The notes beneath the pieces were generated by a model. It had not been told where the DNA came from. It saw only the letters and a list, made by a program, of their open reading frames with translations, and ran no database searches. A DNA stretch of 64,000 nucleotides. Source: Arenimonas oryziterrae DSM 21050 = YC6267. GTDB lineage: Bacteria; Pseudomonadota; Gammaproteobacteria; Xanthomonadales; Xanthomonadaceae. The stretch lies in the NCBI RefSeq assembly GCF_000420545.1, contig NZ_ATVD01000005.1, forward strand, positions 147,850 through 211,849, written 5' to 3'. Shown piece after piece: positions 37,014-43,174 of this stretch; within the stretch, counting starts at the first letter, position 1, and every line of letters begins with the position of its first letter. The position numbers and the translations under genes were made by a program.

Positions 37014-39362
37014 ATGCGGGAGTTGCCAGACGTGCGGGCAAGATCAGGGGTGGCCAAGATTCCGGTAACCTCGGCGCGTCGCCTCTGGGCCGTGCTCGTG
37101 CCGACGGCATGGCTGGGCTTGCTGCTCTCGCCTGTCGCCGTCGCCGCGCCGAGCGAGGCGAGCAAGTATCTCCCCGCGTCCCAGATCGCGCTGCTGATCA
37201 TCGCCGCCATGCTGGCCTGGCTGCTGTGGTGGGTCATGCGCAAGCGCCGCCAGCAGGAAAAAACCCTGCTCGCCGAAATCCGCGAACGCGAGGCGCGCCT
37301 GAACCTGGCGCTGTGGGGCTCGGGCGACGAATTCTGGGACTGGAACATCCGCGAGAACAGCGTTTACCGTCTCGGCGCCAGCCAGCTGCTCGGCCAGGGC
37401 TCGATGGATTCGATGAGCACGGACGACTGGCGCACGCACTCGATCCATCCCGACGATCTGCCGCGCGTGCAAAAGCTGCTGCAGGAACACATCGTCGGCC
37501 ACTCCGAGCTATACGAGTCCGAGCACCGCATCCGCAACGTGCGCGGCGAATGGATCTGGGTACGCGCCCGCGGCAAGGTCGTCGAACGCGACGCCGGCGG
37601 CAGCCCGCTGCGTCTGGCCGGCACCGCGCGCGACATCACCCTGATCCGCCGCGCCGAACGCGAACGCCGCGTCGCGCTGGAAGTGCTGCGGTCGATGAGC
37701 GAGGCGGTCGGCGTGATCGACCTCGATTTCCGTTTCATTTCCGTCAACCCTGCGTTCTCGCGCATCACCGGCTACAGCGAAGAAGAGGTCGTCGGCCAGA
37801 ACAGCCGGCTGCTCGACTCCAGCCAGCACAGCAGCGACTTCTACCGCCGCGTGCGTGACATCCTCGAACGCACCGGTCACTGGGCCGGCGAGATGTGGCA
37901 AAAGCGCAAGGACAGCGAAGAATTCCTCGGCTGGATCGAGATGAGCGAAGTGCGCGATGCCCAGGGCATGCGCAGCCATTTCGTCGCCGTGGTCAACGAC
38001 ATCACCGACAAGAAGCGCGCCGAGCAGGAACTGCGCTATCTCGCCAACTACGACACGCTGACCGGCCTGCCCAACCGCGCCCTGCTCTCCGAGCGACTGG
38101 GCCGCGCGATCGTGCGGGCACGCCGGCAGGAAACGCGCGTCGCCGTGCTGTTCCTGGACCTGGATCGCTTCAAGGACATCAACGACTCGCTCGGCCATGC
38201 CGCCGGCGACCGCCTGCTGAAAGCCGCCGCGACGCGCCTGCAGGCCACAGTGAGCGCGTCCGACACCGTCGCGCGCCTGGGCGGCGACGAATTCACTGTC
38301 GTGCTCGAGGATGTCGAGAGTCTGCCCGCAGTCGAACGCATGGCCCGCGAAATCCTCAATGCGTTCTCGATGCCGCTGGAAGTCGACGAGCGCCACGACG
38401 TCAGCATCACGCCTTCTCTCGGCATTAGCCTGTATCCCGACCATGCCCTGGTGCCGACCGACCTGCTGAAATTCGCCGACACCGCGATGTACCAGGCCAA
38501 GGCCGAAGGTCGCAACACCTACCAGATCTACAACGAAACCATGGATGCCGAGTCGCGCCGGCGTGCGACGGTGCTCGCGTCGCTGCGCAAGGCGCTCGAC
38601 CGCGGCGAGTTCCGCCTGGTGTTCCAGCCGCGCATGGCGCTGGCCGACGGCCGCATCACCGGTGTCGAGGCACTGCTGCGCTGGCACAGCGCCGAACTGG
38701 GTGAGATCAGCCCGGTCGTGTTCATTCCGCTGGCCGAAGAAAGCGGCCTGATCCTGCCGATCGGCGAATGGGTGCTGGAAGAGGCCTGCCAGACGCTCAA
38801 ACGCTGGCGCAATCACGGCCTGACCGAGCTTTCGATCGGTATCAATGTCTCGGTCTTGCAGTTGCTGCGCTCGAACCTGCCCGAACACCTGACCCAGGTG
38901 ATCGAGGACACTGGCGTGCCAGCCAATCGCATCGAACTGGAAGTGACCGAGTCGATGGTCATGCAGAACGCCGAGCAGACCACCAACGTGCTCAACGAGC
39001 TGCGCAAGATCGGCGTGAGCCTGGCGATCGACGACTTCGGCACCGGCTATTCCTCGCTGGTCTACCTCAAGCGCCTGCCGATCGACACGCTGAAGATCGA
39101 CAAGGAATTCATCGGCGACCTCACCCGCGACCCCGACGACGAGGCGATCACCGCAACGGTGATCACCATGGGTCATTCGCTGGGCCTGAACGTGATCGCC
39201 GAAGGCGTGGAAACCGAGCAGCAACTGAGCTACCTGCGCGAACAGGGCTGCGACGAGATCCAGGGCTTCTGGCTGTCGCCGCCGCTGGATTCGCATCGCT
39301 GCCTGGCCTTCATCCGCAGCTGGCAGCCCGGCACGGTGGCGGCGATTCCCGCCCCGTACTGA
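37014..39362 (+). CDS. PAS-PAS-GGDEF-EAL cyclic-di-GMP signalling protein
   Basis: The 782-residue protein has two N-terminal hydrophobic segments (about 24-44 and 57-75), two PAS domains (about 90-215 and 225-335), GGDEF (about 345-510) and EAL (about 525-775). The cyclase loop is an intact GGDEF (423-427), and the EAL side keeps EALLRW (552-557), the Asn of GINVSVLQ, ELEVTESMV, IDDFGTGYSSL and AEGVET. Both activities are therefore possible. The inhibitory I-site Arg is absent (SASD in place of RxxD). The start could also be the GTG at 37050. Confidence 0.94.
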   Translation: MRELPDVRARSGVAKIPVTSARRLWAVLVPTAWLGLLLSPVAVAAPSEASKYLPASQIALLIIAAMLAWLLWWVMRKRRQQEKTLLAEIREREARLNLALWGSGDEFWDWNIRENSVYRLGASQLLGQGSMDSMSTDDWRTHSIHPDDLPRVQKLLQEHIVGHSELYESEHRIRNVRGEWIWVRARGKVVERDAGGSPLRLAGTARDITLIRRAERERRVALEVLRSMSEAVGVIDLDFRFISVNPAFSRITGYSEEEVVGQNSRLLDSSQHSSDFYRRVRDILERTGHWAGEMWQKRKDSEEFLGWIEMSEVRDAQGMRSHFVAVVNDITDKKRAEQELRYLANYDTLTGLPNRALLSERLGRAIVRARRQETRVAVLFLDLDRFKDINDSLGHAAGDRLLKAAATRLQATVSASDTVARLGGDEFTVVLEDVESLPAVERMAREILNAFSMPLEVDERHDVSITPSLGISLYPDHALVPTDLLKFADTAMYQAKAEGRNTYQIYNETMDAESRRRATVLASLRKALDRGEFRLVFQPRMALADGRITGVEALLRWHSAELGEISPVVFIPLAEESGLILPIGEWVLEEACQTLKRWRNHGLTELSIGINVSVLQLLRSNLPEHLTQVIEDTGVPANRIELEVTESMVMQNAEQTTNVLNELRKIGVSLAIDDFGTGYSSLVYLKRLPIDTLKIDKEFIGDLTRDPDDEAITATVITMGHSLGLNVIAEGVETEQQLSYLREQGCDEIQGFWLSPPLDSHRCLAFIRSWQPGTVAAIPAPY

Positions 39363-39406
39363 TGGCTCGTATTGACCCGCAACCGGCCCGCGCCTAAGGT
39401 GCCCCG

Positions 39407-39622
39407 ATGACCGACCTCCACGTCCAGCTGCAGCAACTCGCCTTGCGCGTGGACAAGCTGCTCGAAATGACGCGTCGCCTCGCCGACGAGAACCGCAGCC
39501 TGCGCCAGGGCCAGGAACAGCTGGTCAGCGAGCGTGCGCAACTGCTGAGCAAGAACGAGCTGGCCCGTTCGCGGGTCGAGGCGATGATCAACCGCCTCAA
39601 GTCCCTGGAGAACAACGCGTGA
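39407..39622 (+). CDS. ZapB-like coiled-coil protein
   Basis: This 71-residue protein is almost entirely a heptad-repeat coiled coil, MTDLHVQLQQLALRVDKLLE through to MINRLKSLENNA, with no cysteine or membrane segment. Small coiled-coil proteins directly upstream of zapA are found in many gammaproteobacteria and resemble ZapB, a Z-ring/divisome factor. The stop overlaps the zapA GTG start by four bases (GTGA), so the two are probably translated together. Confidence 0.8.
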   Translation: MTDLHVQLQQLALRVDKLLEMTRRLADENRSLRQGQEQLVSERAQLLSKNELARSRVEAMINRLKSLENNA

Positions 39623-39918
39623 GCGAGCCGGTCAACGTCAAGATCCTCGACCGCGAGTTCACCGTCGGCGTCGAACCCGACGAACGCGACAGCCTCATGG
39701 CCGCCGCGCACCTGCTCGACGCGCGCATGCGCGAGATCCGCGGCAACAACAAGATGGCCGCACTCGACCGCGTCGCGGTGCTGGCCGCACTCAATCTCGC
39801 GCACGAACTGCTGCAAAGCAAGAACGTCGACCAGTCGCACGACCAGGAAATGGTCCGCACGCTCGGCGAGATGAACCGCAAGCTCGACGGCCTGTTCGAA
39901 ACTCTCGCGTCGCGCTGA
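39619..39918 (+). CDS. zapA: Cell division protein ZapA
   Basis: ZapA binds and bundles FtsZ. The 99-residue protein has the beta-strand start EPVNVKILDREFTVGVEPDE, the MAAAHLLDARMREIRGNNK segment, a VAVLAALNLAHELLQ helix and a C-terminal coiled coil. This is the standard ZapA layout. It uses a GTG start. The following intergenic region contains the 6S RNA gene, as in Escherichia coli. Confidence 0.94.
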   Translation: MSEPVNVKILDREFTVGVEPDERDSLMAAAHLLDARMREIRGNNKMAALDRVAVLAALNLAHELLQSKNVDQSHDQEMVRTLGEMNRKLDGLFETLASR

Positions 39919-40001
39919 ATCGCCACCGACCCCTGCCCTTTCCGCGCCATTCGTCCGCGCGCGAAAAACGCAATGTTCACGAAAAAAATTTGCGCCGGCG
40001 C

Positions 40002-40007
40002 TATACT
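40002..40007 (+). promoter_or_regulatory. -10 box of the 6S RNA promoter
   Basis: TATACT matches the sigma-70 -10 consensus at five of six positions. It lies eight bases ahead of the first base of the predicted 6S closing stem (40015), the right distance for a transcription start there. A good -35 box is not obvious: TTCACG (39976-39981) gives a long 20-base spacer. Confidence 0.6.
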
Positions 40008-40014
40008 TCGCCGG

Positions 40015-40200
40015 CGTCCTCTGCCGTGTTTGACAGCCTGCGCTAACATACGCCTTGTCCCATAAACACGACCTGGGAATCTGCTGCCACCGCTGTGTGC
40101 ATGTCCGCCGCGTTGCGGAAAGCCTGATGGGGTGGCACGGGTACCCACTTGATCCTAGGGATCAAGGTCGTTTCGTACGGCATCGGCATGGCGGAGGATG
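40015..40200 (+). ncRNA. ssrS: 6S RNA (ssrS)
   Basis: 6S RNA binds sigma-70 RNA polymerase by imitating an open promoter. The region between zapA and the cyclo-ligase gene is the standard ssrS locus. The ends fold together: CGTCCTCTGCCGTG (40015-40028) can pair with CATGGCGGAGGATG (40187-40200) over 14 positions using three G-U pairs. Inside is the characteristic 3'-side hairpin, here ACTTGATCCTAGGGATCAAG, corresponding to CTTGAACCAAGGGTTCAAG of E. coli. The roughly 186-base length is typical. The exact 3' end may differ by a few bases. Confidence 0.85.
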
Positions 40201-40827
40201 CAATTCTTGAATACCGGTCCGTTCGACACGTCCGAGACAGCCTCCGACGCGGCCGGTCGCAAGCGCGCATGGCGCCAGACCTTGCGACAACGCCGACAAT
40301 CGTTGCCCGCCGCCGAGCGCATCGCTGCGGCCGAAGCGATCGTTGCGCGAGTCTCCGCCTTCCCCGCGTTCGCCCAGCCCGGCTACGTCGCCGGTTATTG
40401 GGCGACGGGCGGCGAGTTGCCGTTGCACGTGCTGCAATTACGCCTGCGCGCCGACCAGGTCTGGTGCCTGCCCTGCATCCAGGACGACAACACGCTGAAG
40501 TTCGCGCCCTGGCGCCCGGGCGATCCACTGGTCGCCAATCGCTACGGTATTCCCGAACCGGATGTCGTGCTGTCGTCGCAACTCGACGCGCACGCGCTGT
40601 CGATCCTGCTCGTCCCGCTGTTGGGCTTCAGCCGCGACGGGCATCGCCTGGGCATGGGCGGCGGTTACTACGACCGTAGCCTCGCCTTTCGCCAGCAAGC
40701 TGCCGCGCCGCCCTGGCTGCTCGGCATCGGCTACGCATTCCAGGAACTGCCCGACCTCACGGGCGAGGACTGGGATGTGGGCCTGGACGCGGTCGCGACG
40801 CCCGACGAACTGGTGATCTGCCGCTGA
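40198..40827 (+). CDS. ygfA: 5-formyltetrahydrofolate cyclo-ligase
   Basis: The 209-residue enzyme converts 5-formyl-THF to 5,10-methenyl-THF with ATP. The family signature RLGMGGGYYDRSLAF is present, as are KRAWRQTLRQRRQSLP at the start and the catalytic-loop region PEPDVVLSSQL. ATG at 40198 directly abuts GGAGG, which is a poor spacing. A TTG at 40207, nine bases after that Shine-Dalgarno, is an alternative start that would lie just past the 6S RNA. The gene is probably co-transcribed with ssrS, as in E. coli. Confidence 0.92.
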   Translation: MQFLNTGPFDTSETASDAAGRKRAWRQTLRQRRQSLPAAERIAAAEAIVARVSAFPAFAQPGYVAGYWATGGELPLHVLQLRLRADQVWCLPCIQDDNTLKFAPWRPGDPLVANRYGIPEPDVVLSSQLDAHALSILLVPLLGFSRDGHRLGMGGGYYDRSLAFRQQAAAPPWLLGIGYAFQELPDLTGEDWDVGLDAVATPDELVICR

Positions 40828-40891
40828 TCCCGACGCGCCGGCCATCCGGCGCCGGGTAAACTATCGCGCAGGATCCAGGCGGGAATGGCGA

Positions 40892-41347
40892 ATGAAATAT
40901 TGGTTGATGAAGTCCGAGCCCGAAGAATTCTCCATCGACGCCCTCGCCAAGGTCGGTCGGGAGCCCTGGAGCGGCGTGCGCAACTACCAGGCACGCAACT
41001 ACATGATGAAGGACATGAAAGTCGGCGACGGCATCCTGTTCTATCACTCCAATACCGAGATTCCCGGCGTGGTCGGCCTTGCCGAGGTCGTCAGCGAGAC
41101 CTACCCCGATCCCAGCCAGTTCAAGAAGAAGTCCGACTACTACGATCCGGCCAGCAAGCCCGAGCAACCGCGCTGGTGGCTGGTCGACGTCGGCTTCAAG
41201 CGCAAGCTCGCGCGCACGATTTCCCTCGATGAGCTGAAAGCGAAGTCCGAGCAGCTCGGCGACTTCGCGCTGACCCAGCGCGGCAACCGGCTGTCCGTGC
41301 TGCCGGTCACCGCAGCGCAGTGGAAATTCATTCTTTCTCTCGAATAA
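40892..41347 (+). CDS. EVE domain-containing protein
   Basis: The 151-residue protein is a single EVE domain. It starts MKYWLMKSEPEEFSIDAL and has WSGVRNYQARNYM, GILFYHSNTEIPGVVGLAEV and PRWWLVDVGFKRK, which are the conserved pocket-forming segments. EVE belongs to the PUA-like/YTH class and is thought to recognise modified bases. It is a housekeeping neighbour of rpiA in Xanthomonadales rather than part of a restriction island, so a defence role should not be assumed from the domain alone. Confidence 0.9.
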   Translation: MKYWLMKSEPEEFSIDALAKVGREPWSGVRNYQARNYMMKDMKVGDGILFYHSNTEIPGVVGLAEVVSETYPDPSQFKKKSDYYDPASKPEQPRWWLVDVGFKRKLARTISLDELKAKSEQLGDFALTQRGNRLSVLPVTAAQWKFILSLE

Positions 41348-41356
41348 GGACGCGGC

Positions 41357-41998
41357 ATGTCACAGGCAGAAGGCAAACGGCGTTCGGGCGACAAGGCCGC
41401 CGAATACGTCACCGAAGGCAGCATCGTCGGCGTCGGCACCGGGTCGACGGTTGCGTTCTTCATCGAGGCCCTGGGGCGCATGAAGGATCGCATCGAGGGC
41501 GCCGTATCGAGTTCGGAGCAAAGTACCCGCCTGCTCAAGGAGCACGGCATTGCGGTGCTCGATCTCAACGCCACCGGCACCCTGGACCTGTACGTGGACG
41601 GCGCGGACGAATGCGACCGGCACAATCGCCTCATCAAGGGCGGCGGCGGTGCACTTACGCGCGAGAAGATCATCGCCGAGGCCAGCCGACGTTTTGTGTG
41701 CATCATCGATGCGAGCAAGCAGGTGGAGTTGCTCGGCAAGTTTCCCGTGCCGATCGAAGTGATCCCGATGGCGCGCAGCCTGGTCGCCCGCCGGATCGCC
41801 GAAATGAGAGGTCAGCCGGTCTGGCGCGAAGGCACCGTGACCGATAACGGCAACTGGATCCTGGACGTCCACCACTGGCAGATCACCGATCCGGTCGCGC
41901 TCGAACGCGAGCTCAACCAGATCACCGGCGTAGTCTCGGTGGGTTTGTTCGCGCGACGCGCGGCGGACGTGGTGATCGTCGACGGCGTCGTGCGCTGA
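41357..41998 (+). CDS. rpiA: Ribose-5-phosphate isomerase A
   Basis: RpiA interconverts ribose 5-phosphate and ribulose 5-phosphate in the pentose phosphate pathway. The 213-residue enzyme has the phosphate loop [15 protein letters not shown], the [20 protein letters not shown] motif with the catalytic Asp pair, and [11 protein letters not shown]. All three are characteristic. Its stop codon abuts the stop of the convergent cNMP/rhodanese gene, with no intergenic space for a terminator. Confidence 0.96.
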   Translation: MSQAEGKRRSGDKAAEYVTEGSIVGVGTGSTVAFFIEALGRMKDRIEGAVSSSEQSTRLLKEHGIAVLDLNATGTLDLYVDGADECDRHNRLIKGGGGALTREKIIAEASRRFVCIIDASKQVELLGKFPVPIEVIPMARSLVARRIAEMRGQPVWREGTVTDNGNWILDVHHWQITDPVALERELNQITGVVSVGLFARRAADVVIVDGVVR

Positions 41999-43060
41999 TC
42001 AGACCGCCGGTGCGCTGGCCGCCTGCATGCGCAGCATTGCGCCCAGGCCGCCATGCATCGCATGCACCGTGTAGCCCTGGGCATTGAGCACGAAGGCCGC
42101 CGCTGCCGAGCGCTCGCCGGTGTTGCAGTAGACGACCACGCGTCCGCCCGGCGCAAGCAGGCTGGGCATTTCCTCGCGCAGGCGATAGAGCGGAACGTTG
42201 GCGGCGCCGTGGATCGCGCGCTGGGCGAATTCGCCGGGCATGCGGACGTCGACCAAGGTCGCGCCTTCCTGCACCAGGCGCGCGGCTTCTGCCGGCAGCA
42301 CCCAGGACACCATCGGCGGCTTAAGCACCGCTTCGAACGCTTCCTTGGACAGTTTCATGAGGCGACCGCCCTGCATCATGCGCACGGTCGCATTGCGCGG
42401 CACGTTCGCGAGCAAGGCATCCTCGCCGAAAATATCGCCCTCGCGCAGATAGGCCACGACTTGCGGCGCCCCGTCGAGGTATTTCGATACCGCCGCGGTG
42501 CCTTCGCGAATCACGTAGAAGTTGTCGGGCACGTCGCCTTCGCGCATGACGATTTCGCCGGGCTTTACGTAGACCTCTTCGAAGCGGCTGAACATGCGCT
42601 CGAGATTGCCGGTCGGCAGCTTGATGAAGGCGTGGCTGTGCAGCAGTCGGAACACCCAGGCGCTGCCGCCGGCGCTGCTGTCGTGGAAGCGGTAGGTCGG
42701 ATCGCGACTGAGCTGATCCCAGGTGATGACCTTCTCGATGAAGCGACGCTCCAGGCGGATGACCCGGGCCCGCTGCGTGACCACCGTCGCCGTGAAGCGG
42801 CGCGGCACGGCATCGTTGAGCGAATAGCGGCCATGGCCGCTGCCGGCGACATGCGCGACGGTGCGGCCGTCGGGGTATTCGCAACGCAGCTCGCCTTCGA
42901 TCAGGTAGCAGGTGTCCTCGTCCATGTCGCCGACGCGGAACACGGCTTCGTTACGCGCGTATTCGCTGACGGTCGCTTCGCGTGCGAGCTGCTCCCGGGT
43001 TTCCGGGCGCAGCGCGTCGAGTGGAAAGAGCTTGGCCAGCTCGGCGACAGGTACGGGCAT
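41999..43060 (-). CDS. Tandem cyclic-nucleotide-binding domains fused to rhodanese
   Basis: The 353-residue protein has two cNMP-binding-fold modules, the first around residues 10-120 and the second around 150-245 (GEIVMREGDVPDNFYVIREG and LREGDIFGEDALLANVPRNA). A C-terminal rhodanese domain follows, with LVDVRMPGEFAQRAIHGAAN and the active-site loop VVYCNTGERSAA, whose Cys is present. No DNA-binding domain is visible. The role is unknown; nucleotide sensing coupled to sulfur or redox chemistry is one reading. The start at 43060 is preceded by GGAG at good spacing. Confidence 0.88.
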   Translation of the reverse strand: MPVPVAELAKLFPLDALRPETREQLAREATVSEYARNEAVFRVGDMDEDTCYLIEGELRCEYPDGRTVAHVAGSGHGRYSLNDAVPRRFTATVVTQRARVIRLERRFIEKVITWDQLSRDPTYRFHDSSAGGSAWVFRLLHSHAFIKLPTGNLERMFSRFEEVYVKPGEIVMREGDVPDNFYVIREGTAAVSKYLDGAPQVVAYLREGDIFGEDALLANVPRNATVRMMQGGRLMKLSKEAFEAVLKPPMVSWVLPAEAARLVQEGATLVDVRMPGEFAQRAIHGAANVPLYRLREEMPSLLAPGGRVVVYCNTGERSAAAAFVLNAQGYTVHAMHGGLGAMLRMQAASAPAV

Positions 43061-43130
43061 GACGGGACTCCGCAAAGGCTGGTCCGAGTCTAGCCCCAGC
43101 GTTGCGCCGGTGGCTAGGGACGGCCTGGAA

Positions 43131-43164
43131 CCCGGCCTCCCGACCTCCGGAACCGGAGGCCGGG
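43131..43164 (-). terminator. Hairpin downstream of the double-propeller gene, with an alternative fold
   Basis: CCCGGCCTCC (43131-43140) pairs perfectly with GGAGGCCGGG (43155-43164). An alternative stem CCTCCGG (43144-43150) with CCGGAGG (43153-43159) is mutually exclusive with it because the second arm is shared. No T-run follows on the minus strand, so intrinsic termination is uncertain. Confidence 0.45.
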
Positions 43165-43174
43165 ACAGCGATGT

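Noticed and set aside
40892..41347. EVE-domain gene as part of a defence island
   Set aside because: It sits in a housekeeping block (zapA, 6S RNA, ygfA, rpiA) with no restriction or other defence genes nearby.
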